64,000 bases of DNA from Bosea sp. AS-1 (GTDB lineage Bacteria; Pseudomonadota; Alphaproteobacteria; Rhizobiales; Beijerinckiaceae): contig NZ_CP022372.1 in assembly GCF_002220095.1 (NCBI RefSeq), positions 4,250,501 to 4,314,500 of the forward strand, read 5' to 3'. The position numbers and the translations under genes are program-made. Of this stretch, positions 56,408 through 64,000 are shown piece by piece. How positions within the stretch are numbered: position 1 is the first letter of the stretch; the number at the start of each line of letters is the position of its first letter. The notes below the pieces were generated by a model, which had not been told where the DNA came from, did not search any database, and worked only from the letters and a program-made list of their open reading frames with translations.

Positions 56408-56465
56408 GGCGTTTCCTGTCGGCAGGGCTTTGGCACCCTGCCATTTGTGACTTCACGAGGCAGAG

Positions 56466-57755
56466 TCAGGCCGGCAGCAGCAGACCGGTGACACTGCGAT
56501 CGGGCCTGAGGTAGCGGCGCGCCGCTTCGATGACCGCCTCGCGCGGCACCGCCTCGATGCGCTGCGGCCAGGCGAGCACGTCAGCAACCGTCTCGCCGAC
56601 GGCGAGGGCCGAGCCGAAGATGCGGGCGAGCGAGGCCTGGTTGTCGCGGGCGAAGACCGTCTCCGCCACGAGCCGGGTGCGGGCGCGGGCCAGCTCCAGC
56701 TCGGTCGGCCCATCGGCGAGGAAGGCGGCGAGCGCCGTGTCGAGCCCGCTTTCCAATGTCGCCATGGCGACGCCGGGGCGCGGGCTGACCGAAAGCTGGA
56801 AGGAGGCGCGATCGACCATCGAGCCCATGAAATAAGCGCTGGCGCCAGCCGCCAATTCGTCCTCGACGCAGAGTCTGCGGTAGAGCCGCGAGGTCGTGCC
56901 CCCGCCGAGGATCTCGGCCACGAGCTCGAGCGCGAAGACCTCCTCGGCCTTGCCGCTGGTATAGGTCGGCGTCAGCCAGGCGCGGCGCAGCGATGGCTGC
57001 TGCACCCGCGGATCATTGAGCTGGACCCGGCGCGAGGCGCGCGGATCGGGCTCGATCGGCCGCTCGCGCACGGGCGCGGCACCACGCGCCGCGATCTTGC
57101 CATAGGTTTCCTCGGCGAGGCGGCGCACCTCGGCGGCGTCGGTATCGCCGGCGACGACGAGGATGGCGTTCTCGGGCGTGTAGAAGCGCTGGTAATAGGC
57201 GAAGGCGTCATCGCGGTTCAGCCGCTCGATCTCATGCTCCCAGCCGATGATCGGCGTGCCATAGGGGTGATGGAAGAAGAGCGAGGCCGAGAACTCCTCG
57301 CCGAGCTGGGCCGCGGGATCGGAATCGACGCGCATGCGCCGCTCCTCCAGCACGACGTCGCGCTCAGGGCCGACGACGCTCTCGTCGAAGGACAGGCCGA
57401 TCATACGGTCGGCCTCGTAGTCCATCATCGCGCGCAGATGCTCCTTCGGCACGCGCTGGAAATAGGCGGTGTAGTCGTAGGAGGTGAAGGCGTTCTCCTG
57501 CCCGCCATAGCCGGCGACGATCTTGGAGAACTCGCCCGCCGGCCAGCGCTGCGTCCCCTTGAACATCAGGTGCTCGAGAAAATGCGCGATGCCGGACTTG
57601 CCGGCCGGATCATCGGCCGAGCCGTTGCGGTACCAGACCATATGCGTGACCACCGGCGCGCGCCGGTCGCTCACCACCACGACATCGAGGCCGTTGCCGA
57701 GCCGGAAGGATTCGACGGGCTCGGCCAGGCCAGGCTGGCGCGCATGATTATTCAC
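56466..57755 (-). CDS. M16 zinc peptidase, active-type subunit
   Basis: 429 aa. HxxEH present as HFLEHLMFKG near residue 58, with the third ligand Glu about 75 residues later in DVVLEERRMRVDS, and the C-terminal half EILGGGTTSRLYRRLCVEDE. Together with the following inactive homolog it likely forms a two-chain peptidase in the periplasm or at the membrane, although neither has a clear signal peptide. A hairpin terminator lies upstream, so the pair has its own promoter. Confidence 0.92.
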   Translation of the reverse strand: MNNHARQPGLAEPVESFRLGNGLDVVVVSDRRAPVVTHMVWYRNGSADDPAGKSGIAHFLEHLMFKGTQRWPAGEFSKIVAGYGGQENAFTSYDYTAYFQRVPKEHLRAMMDYEADRMIGLSFDESVVGPERDVVLEERRMRVDSDPAAQLGEEFSASLFFHHPYGTPIIGWEHEIERLNRDDAFAYYQRFYTPENAILVVAGDTDAAEVRRLAEETYGKIAARGAAPVRERPIEPDPRASRRVQLNDPRVQQPSLRRAWLTPTYTSGKAEEVFALELVAEILGGGTTSRLYRRLCVEDELAAGASAYFMGSMVDRASFQLSVSPRPGVAMATLESGLDTALAAFLADGPTELELARARTRLVAETVFARDNQASLARIFGSALAVGETVADVLAWPQRIEAVPREAVIEAARRYLRPDRSVTGLLLPA

Positions 57756-57780
57756 CGGATGCCGTCTCCACGCTCGGACA

Positions 57781-57808
57781 AGAAAGGGCGGGCACGATGC
57801 GCCCGCCC
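57781..57808 (-). terminator. Intrinsic terminator downstream of the 57876 gene
   Basis: On the minus strand: GGGCGGGC, loop GCATCGT, GCCCGCCC then TTTCT; 8-bp stem. It follows the stop at 57876 by about 70 nt and separates the ileS-side genes from the M16 pair. Confidence 0.75.
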
Positions 57809-57875
57809 CTGACTATGCAACTTGGTCAAGCGACCGCGTTTCGGCAAGAGGCGGCGCAGCCGCCGGGCCGTCCGA

Positions 57876-58526
57876 TCACGGACGCAGGACGGGGCGCTGG
57901 CCGGTCACGAACTCGCGCTCGCCGGAGGCCTGCTTGTCCTCGACCGGGCCGGAGGCACCCGGACCCAGCGCGGCCGTACCGGCCGGGCGGCGATAGCCCG
58001 TCGGCGGCTCGGTCAGGGTCTTGCGCGGCGGCTCCTCGCCATAGGTCAGCTTGGCTTCGTCTTCCTGATTGCGCCGGGCTGCCAGCTCCCGGCCGATCCG
58101 GATCGGCTCGAGCTGGTTGGTATAGGAATCGTTGTTGCCGTAACGCGGCGGCGCCACGCTCGGCGCGTTCGCCGTGCGGCCGCGCTGCAGCTCGCGGGCC
58201 GACAGCATCGGATTATGCCGATTGCCATCATCTTCCACATAGGGACGCGGCGACTTCTCTTCCTTGCGGCGCAGGACGTCGGGGTCCCGCGGCCAGGCCG
58301 CGTTGCGACTGCTCGCCGCCTGCTGCGGCGGCGGCAGGGTCGAATTCGGCGGCACGACCAGCGGGGCGCGTTCGCGATAGTCGATATCGCCGCCCGGGCT
58401 GCCGCCACCCAAAGTGCCTTCCATCAGGTTCTTGAACAGCATGCCTTCCTGAGCGAAGGCAGGCTGAGCCGCAAGCACAAGCCCCCCGGCGAGCAGCAGA
58501 TGCGTCACGCGGATGCGTTGCGCCAT
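57876..58526 (-). CDS. Exported Pro/Arg-rich protein (hypothetical)
   Basis: 216 aa. Signal peptide (cleavage near AFA, residue 26). The rest is Pro/Arg/Asn-rich with no hydrophobic core (RAPLVVPPNSTLPPPQQAAS, LSARELQRGRTANAPSVAPP), so probably a disordered periplasmic protein. AAGGGAGA precedes ATG 58526. It follows lspA by 73 nt and is co-directional; similar proteins in this slot occur in relatives, in my recollection. No family or role named. Confidence 0.78.
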   Translation of the reverse strand: MAQRIRVTHLLLAGGLVLAAQPAFAQEGMLFKNLMEGTLGGGSPGGDIDYRERAPLVVPPNSTLPPPQQAASSRNAAWPRDPDVLRRKEEKSPRPYVEDDGNRHNPMLSARELQRGRTANAPSVAPPRYGNNDSYTNQLEPIRIGRELAARRNQEDEAKLTYGEEPPRKTLTEPPTGYRRPAGTAALGPGASGPVEDKQASGEREFVTGQRPVLRP

Positions 58527-58599
58527 GTCAAATCTCCCTTTGGACAATTCCGCCCAGCCTCAACCACAGACGAAGGGCGAAAGGATGGCGAAATCGTCG

Positions 58600-59082
58600 T
58601 CAAGCCGTCTTTTCCCCAGCCGGCCGGAAGGACTCATACAGGAGACCCAGCACGCCGACAACGATCGCCACGTCGGCGATGTTGAAGATATACCAGCTGA
58701 AACTGCCCCAGTGAAAATGCACGAAATCAACCACCGCGCCGTACCAGGCCCGGTCGAGCCCGTTGCCAAGCGCGCCGCCAATGATCAGCGCCAGGCTGAA
58801 GACGGTGAAGCGCGCCTGCGTCCGCCACATCCAGCGCCAGAGCCAGATCGCCGCCACGAAGGAGATCACCACCAGGAACCAGCGGCCGATATCCGTGCCC
58901 TGCTGGAACAGCCCGTAGGAGATGCCGCGATTCCAGGCGAGCACGATCGTCAGGAAGGGCGCAAGATCGAACGGGCCGTTCTCGGCCAGCCCGACACCGT
59001 AGAGCAGCCAGCACTTCAGAACCTGATCCGCCACGAAGACGATCAGGACCGTGGCAAGGCCGAGGCGGCGGGCCGGATTCAT
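58600..59082 (-). CDS. lspA: Lipoprotein signal peptidase
   Basis: 160 aa, four membrane helices. Catalytic aspartates D119 (GAVVDFVHFHW) and D137 (FNIADVAIVVG), with the upstream GNGLDR and the N-terminal aspartate region (VADQVLKCW). Cleaves prolipoproteins at the inner membrane, including the lipoprotein at 18892. Overlaps ileS by 1 nt, the usual ribF-ileS-lspA order. Confidence 0.97.
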   Translation of the reverse strand: MNPARRLGLATVLIVFVADQVLKCWLLYGVGLAENGPFDLAPFLTIVLAWNRGISYGLFQQGTDIGRWFLVVISFVAAIWLWRWMWRTQARFTVFSLALIIGGALGNGLDRAWYGAVVDFVHFHWGSFSWYIFNIADVAIVVGVLGLLYESFRPAGEKTA

Positions 59083-62000
59083 CAGGCGTGGACCCCGAGT
59101 TCCCTGAGCGCCTTGGCGTCGCGCGGCGTCACCTGCGGATAGGCCGGGTCAGCCGTCTTCGGATCGAAATACTTCCAGGAGCGGGCGCATTTGATGCCAT
59201 CGGCGCGGTGCGGCACGACCGCAACGCCCGGCACATCAGCGAGGCGGAAGGCATCATCCGGGCCCTCCCCGCTCTCGATGCGGATGCCCGAGGTGATGCT
59301 GACTTCGGCCAGGTCGATGCCGGAGAGCGCGGCGAGCAGGTCCGGATCGGAGACGAAGACCTGCGGCGCGGCCTCGAGCGAGGAGCCGATGCGCTTGGCG
59401 GCACGCTCCAGTTCGAGGGCTCCGGTGACGACGCGGCGGACGCGGCGGACCTTGGCCCAGCGCTCGGCGAGCTCGGGGTCGAGCCAGCTCGTCTGCGCCT
59501 CGACGAAGAGTTCGAGATGCACCGAACCATCCTCGGTCTTCACCTGCGGATAGCGCTCCAGCCAGGCTTCCTCGGCGGTGAAGACCAGGATCGGCGCGAG
59601 CCAGGTCGTCAGGCAGCGGAAGAGATGGTCGACGACGGTGAGCGCGCTGCGGCGGACATGGCTCGACCTGGGATCGCAGTAGAGCGCGTCCTTGCGCACA
59701 TCGAAATAGAAGGCCGAAAGCTCGGTGTTCATGAACTGCGAGAGCAGGAACACGACCTTCTTGTAGTCGTAGGTGCGATAGGCCTCCATCACCTGCGGTC
59801 CCAGCTCGGCGAGGCGGTGCAGCATCAGCCGCTCCAGCTCAGGCATGGTCTGCGTCTCGGGAACGCGGATCTCCTCGCTGAAATGAGCGAGCGTGCCGAG
59901 CATCCAGCGCTGGGTGTTGCGCAGCTTGCGGTAGGTCTCGACGAAGGTCTTCAGGATCTCCTTGCCGATGCGCAGATCGTCGGAATAGTCGGCCGCCGCG
60001 ACCCAGAGGCGCAGGATGTCGGCGCCGGAGTCCTGGATGACGGTCTGCGGGGCAGTGACGTTGCCCTTCGACTTCGACATCTTCTCGCCCTTCTCGTCCA
60101 GGCAGAAGCCATGGGTGAGAACGATGTCGAAGGGCGCGCGACCGCGCGTGCCGCAGCTTTCCAGAAGGCTCGAATGGAACCAGCCGCGATGCTGGTCCGA
60201 GCCTTCCAGATACATCACGCGGTCCTTGCCGCCATCGACGACGCGATGGGTCTTGAGGTCGGCGCGCTTCTCCAGGGTGAAGGCATGGGTGGAGCCTGAA
60301 TCGAACCAGACGTCGAGCACATCGGTGACGCGCTCGTACCTGGCCGGATCATAGCCGAAGGGCTTGAGGAAGCGGGCACCGTCCGTATCGGTGAACCAGG
60401 CATCGGCGCCTTCGGCCTCGAAGGCTTCCGCGATCGCCGCGTTGACCTTGGCGTCGACGAGGATCTCCTTCGTTTCCTTGTCGACGAAGACGGTGATCGG
60501 CACCCCCCAGGCGCGCTGACGCGAGACCACCCAGTCCGGGCGGTTGGCGATCATGCCGGTGATACGATTCTCGCCCACGGCCGGGACCCACTCGGTCTCC
60601 TTGATCGCCTTGAGCGCACGGTTGCGCAGCGTGTCGGTGTTGCCGCCGGCGACAGGCCTGGGATCTGCCGCATTCGGCGCCCCGGCCTCGCCGATCGGCT
60701 TGTCCATGGCGATGAACCACTGCGGCGTGTTGCGGAAGATGACCGGCTTCTTCGAGCGCCACGAATGCGGATACTGGTGCTTCAGGCGGCCGCGCGCGAT
60801 GATGTTGCCGGCCTCGACCAGCGCCTTGATGACGACATCGTTGGCATTGCCCTTCTCACCCTTGTCGGTGATGACCTGCGCGCCCTCGAAGCCCGGCGCC
60901 TCCTTGGTGAAACGGCCATCGGCATCGACGGTGTAGGGGATGCGGGTCTCGATACCACGCTCGGCCAGCATGCGCCCGTTCGCCATCCAGACGTCGAAGT
61001 CCTCGCGACCATGGCCCGGCGCGGTGTGGACGAAGCCGGTACCGGCATCATCGGTGACGTGGTCGCCATCGAGAAGCGGGACCACGAACTCATAGCCACG
61101 GCCGCGCAACGGGTGGGCGGTCGTGAGCACGGCGAGCTGATCGGCGGAAACGTCCGCGACGAGTTCGAAGGCCTCGACCTTGGCCGCCTTGAAGACGCTT
61201 TCGGCAACGTTCTTGGCGAGGATATAGGTCGCACCGACCTTGGCCCAGTTGTTCTCCGGCGCAGCCGTGACCTTGTAGAGGCCGTAGGCGACCTTGTGGC
61301 TGTAGGAGATCGCCCGGTTGCCAGGGATCGTCCAGGGCGTGGTCGTCCAGATCACCACCGCCGACCCGGCGAGATCCGCCGGCGCGTCGAGCACCGGGAA
61401 CGGCACGTAGATCGTGTCGCTCGTGTGCTCCTCGTATTCGACCTCAGCCTCGGCCAGCGCGGTCTTCTCGACCACCGACCACATCACCGGCTTGGAGCCG
61501 CGATAGAGCTGGCCGGTCTCGGCAAACTTCATCAGTTCGCGGGCGATCTGAGCCTCGGCCGGATAGGCCATGGTGAGATAGGGATCGTCCCAGTCGCCCT
61601 CGACGCCGAGGCGCTTGAATTCCTTGCGCTGGACATCGACCCAGTGCTCGGCAAAGGCGCGGCATTCCTTGCGGAACTCGACGACGGGGACGTCGTCCTT
61701 GTTCAGCCCCTTGGCGCGATACTGTTCCTCGATCTTCCATTCGATCGGCAGGCCGTGGCAGTCCCAGCCCGGCACATAGTTGGAATCCTGGCCGAGCATC
61801 TGCTGCGAGCGCGTCACGAGGTCCTTCAGCACCTTGTTGAGCGCATGGCCGATATGGATGTTGCCGTTGGCGTAGGGAGGGCCATCGTGGAGGACGAATT
61901 TGTCACGCCCCTGCCCGGCCTCGCGCAGCTTGCGGTAGAGGTCGATCCTGGCCCAGCGGGCGAGCAGTTCCGGCTCGCGCTGCGGCAGGCCGGCGCGCAT

Positions 62001-62102
62001 CGGGAATTCGGTCTGGGGCAGGAACAGCGTCTGGGAATAATCGACGCCGTCGGCGGTTGCTTGCGAGCCCTGCGGGGCCTGGATCTTCGTCTTCTCGGTC
62101 AT
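59082..62102 (-). CDS. ileS: Isoleucine-tRNA ligase
   Basis: 1006 aa class I synthetase. HIGH at residues 83-86 ([15 protein letters not shown]), editing domain with [13 protein letters not shown] and the KMSKS loop at 674-678 ([14 protein letters not shown]). Zinc-binding C-terminal fingers of E. coli IleS are not evident. The last codons overlap lspA. It lies downstream of ribF, but the 310-nt gap between them holds a large palindrome. Confidence 0.98.
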   Translation of the reverse strand: MTEKTKIQAPQGSQATADGVDYSQTLFLPQTEFPMRAGLPQREPELLARWARIDLYRKLREAGQGRDKFVLHDGPPYANGNIHIGHALNKVLKDLVTRSQQMLGQDSNYVPGWDCHGLPIEWKIEEQYRAKGLNKDDVPVVEFRKECRAFAEHWVDVQRKEFKRLGVEGDWDDPYLTMAYPAEAQIARELMKFAETGQLYRGSKPVMWSVVEKTALAEAEVEYEEHTSDTIYVPFPVLDAPADLAGSAVVIWTTTPWTIPGNRAISYSHKVAYGLYKVTAAPENNWAKVGATYILAKNVAESVFKAAKVEAFELVADVSADQLAVLTTAHPLRGRGYEFVVPLLDGDHVTDDAGTGFVHTAPGHGREDFDVWMANGRMLAERGIETRIPYTVDADGRFTKEAPGFEGAQVITDKGEKGNANDVVIKALVEAGNIIARGRLKHQYPHSWRSKKPVIFRNTPQWFIAMDKPIGEAGAPNAADPRPVAGGNTDTLRNRALKAIKETEWVPAVGENRITGMIANRPDWVVSRQRAWGVPITVFVDKETKEILVDAKVNAAIAEAFEAEGADAWFTDTDGARFLKPFGYDPARYERVTDVLDVWFDSGSTHAFTLEKRADLKTHRVVDGGKDRVMYLEGSDQHRGWFHSSLLESCGTRGRAPFDIVLTHGFCLDEKGEKMSKSKGNVTAPQTVIQDSGADILRLWVAAADYSDDLRIGKEILKTFVETYRKLRNTQRWMLGTLAHFSEEIRVPETQTMPELERLMLHRLAELGPQVMEAYRTYDYKKVVFLLSQFMNTELSAFYFDVRKDALYCDPRSSHVRRSALTVVDHLFRCLTTWLAPILVFTAEEAWLERYPQVKTEDGSVHLELFVEAQTSWLDPELAERWAKVRRVRRVVTGALELERAAKRIGSSLEAAPQVFVSDPDLLAALSGIDLAEVSITSGIRIESGEGPDDAFRLADVPGVAVVPHRADGIKCARSWKYFDPKTADPAYPQVTPRDAKALRELGVHA

Positions 62103-62297
62103 GTTCCGGCTCGGACAATCGGGACGGCGGGCCTGTCATCGGGCTCCGGCGCATCCGCATTTGAAACGGGAAAAGCGGTCTTCAACCCGGACTGCGCAAG
62201 CGCCCGCGCCAATCTAGCGCGAGGCGGCAGCCGGGCCCGTAATTCGCCGGGAAAGATCGATCAGCAGGGCACGTTCGGCGGGCATGAGGGGCTTCTA

Positions 62298-62348
62298 TCG
62301 CATCGGACCGAAAAGTGGAATCCACTTTTCGGAGACAATCCGATGCGA
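62298..62348. repeat. Nested palindrome of the CCGAAAA...TTTTCGG type, copy 2
   Basis: Outer arms TCGCATCGGA (62298-62307) and TCCGATGCGA (62339-62348); inner arms CCGAAAAGTGGA (62308-62319) and TCCACTTTTCGG (62321-62332) are perfect 12-mers with one A between. It lies in the 310-nt ribF-ileS gap (62103-62412), where a second smaller palindrome (CGTCCTATCGGACG, near 62375-62390) is the only other feature seen. Confidence 0.8.
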
Positions 62349-62412
62349 CCATGCCCTGATCGAGCGCCGTTCTCGCGTCCTATCGGACGCGCGGCGATCG
62401 AGCAGGCAGCGC

Positions 62413-63396
62413 TTACGGAAGGAAGGGCGGCGTTTTCGCCAGGATGTCGCGTGCACGCGCGGAATCCGCATCCATCTGGACGATCAGCGCATCGAGCGAA
62501 TCGAATTTCGCCTCACCGCGCAGCCAGTCGACGAAGGCGACGTCGACGCGCTTGCCATAGAGGTCGCCTGAAAAATCGAAGACGAAGGTTTCCAGCCGCG
62601 GTGCGCCGTCGTCGAAGGTCGGGCGGCTGCCGAAGCTGGCGACACCGTCATGCCAGACGCCGTCGATCTTCATCCGGACCGCATAGATGCCGTAGCGCAG
62701 GCGGCAATCGCGGGCGAGATTCATGTTCGCGGTCGGGTATCCGAGATCGCGGCCGCGCTTGTCGCCGTGGGTGACGAGCCCGCGCACGACCCAGGGGTGG
62801 CCGAGGAACTCGGCGGCGCGAGCGACATCGCCCTCCTCCAGGGCCGTGCGGATCAGCGTCGAGGAGACGGGTTCGCCCTGCCAGGAAAAGGGCGGGACGA
62901 CTGCGATCGGAACGCGCGCCGCGAGCCCATGGGCCTGCAGCATCTCGGGCGAGCCGGTGCGGCCCTTGCCAAAATGGAAGTCGTAGCCGCAGACGAGGCC
63001 GGCGGCGCCGAGCCGACCGACGAGCAGATCATCGACGAAGCGTTCCGCGGGAATCGCCGCGATGTCGCGATCGAAGGGCAGGACGAAGACCTGCGCGAAG
63101 CCGGCATCGACCAGCCCCTCGATCTTGATCTGCGGCGAGGTCAGCCGGAAGACCGGCTCCTCCGGGCGGAACACGCTGCGCGGATGAGGCTCGAAGGTAA
63201 ACGCGGCAGGCCGCGTGCCGAGATCGCGCGCCATGACACCCGCCACGCGAGCGAGTTCGGCATGGCCACGATGGACACCGTCGAAATTGCCGAGCGCCAG
63301 CACGGCACCGCGCAAGGCGTCGGGGATGGGCTTGTCGAGGTCGAGGACCACGGCCGCCGGCTCGGGGCGCGGCGGCGCATCGGCTTGGGATGGCAT
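62413..63396 (-). CDS. ribF: Bifunctional riboflavin kinase / FAD synthetase
   Basis: 327 aa. N-terminal nucleotidyltransferase (ALGNFDGVHRGHAEL, with the second pair in SSTLIRTALEEGDV) and C-terminal flavokinase (THGDKRGRDLGYPTANMN, RPTFDDGAPRLETFVFDF). Makes FMN and FAD. Upstream of ileS as usual, although here separated by a long gap. Confidence 0.97.
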   Translation of the reverse strand: MPSQADAPPRPEPAAVVLDLDKPIPDALRGAVLALGNFDGVHRGHAELARVAGVMARDLGTRPAAFTFEPHPRSVFRPEEPVFRLTSPQIKIEGLVDAGFAQVFVLPFDRDIAAIPAERFVDDLLVGRLGAAGLVCGYDFHFGKGRTGSPEMLQAHGLAARVPIAVVPPFSWQGEPVSSTLIRTALEEGDVARAAEFLGHPWVVRGLVTHGDKRGRDLGYPTANMNLARDCRLRYGIYAVRMKIDGVWHDGVASFGSRPTFDDGAPRLETFVFDFSGDLYGKRVDVAFVDWLRGEAKFDSLDALIVQMDADSARARDILAKTPPFLP

Positions 63397-63491
63397 CGAT
63401 CGAGAACGTCCGCTGGCCCGGAAAGCCGGGCGATGGTCGTCTTTGCGGCGAAGGCCGGCGGGGCGTCAAGGCCGCCGGCCAACCGAAGGTC

Positions 63492-63947
63492 TCAAGACCG
63501 GGACTTCGGCGGCATCGCGACCCAGGCCTCGCCTTCCATCACCGCCTTGCCGTCGACGAGACATTCGCAGAAGAAGCGCGCCCGGCGACGCTCCGCCACC
63601 AGCTCGGCCACTTCGACACGGGCGGTGACGACGTCTCCGATCTTGACCGGCGCCAAAAACGTCAGTGTCTGCGAGAGATAGACGGCGCCGGGGCCGGGCA
63701 GGCGCGTGCCGAGCAGCGCCGAGACGAGGCTCGCAGTCAGCATGCCATGGGCGATGCGCTGGCCGAACTTGGTGTTGGCCGCGAACTGGTCGCAGAGATG
63801 GATGGGGTTGGCATCGCCGGACAGCTCGGCGAAGAGCGCAATGTCACGCTCCATGACCGTGCGCATCAGGCTTTCGTGCTGGCCGATCGCCAGATCCTCG
63901 AAAGCGTGAACCGTATAGAGCGTGCCGGGCATCGGCTGAACCGTCAT
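63492..63947 (-). CDS. MaoC family dehydratase
   Basis: 151 aa hot-dog fold. Hydratase site: FAELSGDANPIHLCDQFAAN (Asp/His) and GQRIAHGMLTASLVSALLGT. Matches (R)-specific enoyl-CoA hydratases such as PhaJ; whether it feeds polyhydroxybutyrate or beta-oxidation is not shown. 95 nt before ribF on the same strand. The last 53 nt of the window (63948-64000) show only its leader. Confidence 0.92.
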   Translation of the reverse strand: MTVQPMPGTLYTVHAFEDLAIGQHESLMRTVMERDIALFAELSGDANPIHLCDQFAANTKFGQRIAHGMLTASLVSALLGTRLPGPGAVYLSQTLTFLAPVKIGDVVTARVEVAELVAERRRARFFCECLVDGKAVMEGEAWVAMPPKSRS

Positions 63948-64000
63948 GGATCTCTCGCGGCTTGCTGGCGGTCCCCCAACCCCCGACCTCGATCGCCACA

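Overview
This is a GC-rich, gene-dense piece of a chromosome from an alphaproteobacterium of the order Hyphomicrobiales (Rhizobiales). The gene order coxB-coxA-ctaB-coxF-ctaG-coxC-DUF983-SURF1, the plant-type glutamate-cysteine ligase, the APH-fold homoserine kinase, DUF1127 beside a LysR regulator, DUF4170/DUF2093 beside lipid A genes, and scattered palindromes of the CCGAAAA...TTTTCGG kind all fit that order. A Bosea-like genus is my best guess, from memory of gene content and not from a search. I see no prophage, insertion sequence, CRISPR array, rRNA or convincing tRNA.

Layout. 0.2-6.7 kb: aa3-type cytochrome c oxidase operon. 6.9-13.2 kb: thrC, an M16 protease, a RimJ-type acetyltransferase and a 7TM-PAS-GGDEF-EAL protein, linked by short overlaps. 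13.3-17.4 kb: YqgE, a DsbD-alpha-like exported protein, peroxiredoxin, GNAT and a luciferase-like oxidoreductase. 17.4-19.5 kb: an accessory pocket with small exported and lipid-anchored proteins and the least gene-like stretch of the window. 19.5-22 kb: rnhA, thrB, ispH. 22.1-27.6 kb: MarR-GST, a Kef-type antiporter, a MATE exporter and a DUF937 protein. 27.7-31.4 kb: chemoreceptor, DUF1127 protein, LysR regulator and an unflagged Flp pilin. 31.5-36 kb: gshA, rsmE, an exported protein, ubiA and a DUF6101-like protein. 36.2-40.7 kb: cysQ-like gene followed by the Kdo/lipid A genes waaA and lpxK with three DUF genes. 40.8-48.5 kb: dienelactone hydrolase-like protein, xseA, purD, a fluoroacetate dehalogenase-like hydrolase, a patatin, and a divergent ArsR/TauE pair. 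48.5-53.2 kb: tadA, an RluB-type pseudouridine synthase with very long tails, rsmD, a VOC protein and a small exported protein. 53.2-64 kb, all minus strand: mutL, an M16 pair, a proline-rich exported protein, lspA, ileS, ribF and a MaoC-type hydratase.

Most of the window is core metabolism and envelope housekeeping, and I found no wholly new multi-gene system. The best leads are these. (1) The cytochrome oxidase lacks conserved residues in both subunits at the non-redox Mg/Mn site and at one heme-propionate arginine. (2) An alpha/beta hydrolase carries the whole fluoroacetate dehalogenase fingerprint, almost residue for residue. (3) Two families of dispersed intergenic palindromes are present. 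(4) Two small genes (an Flp pilin and a 50-residue membrane protein) are easily missed. (5) Two clean operator-like palindromes lie in front of regulator genes.
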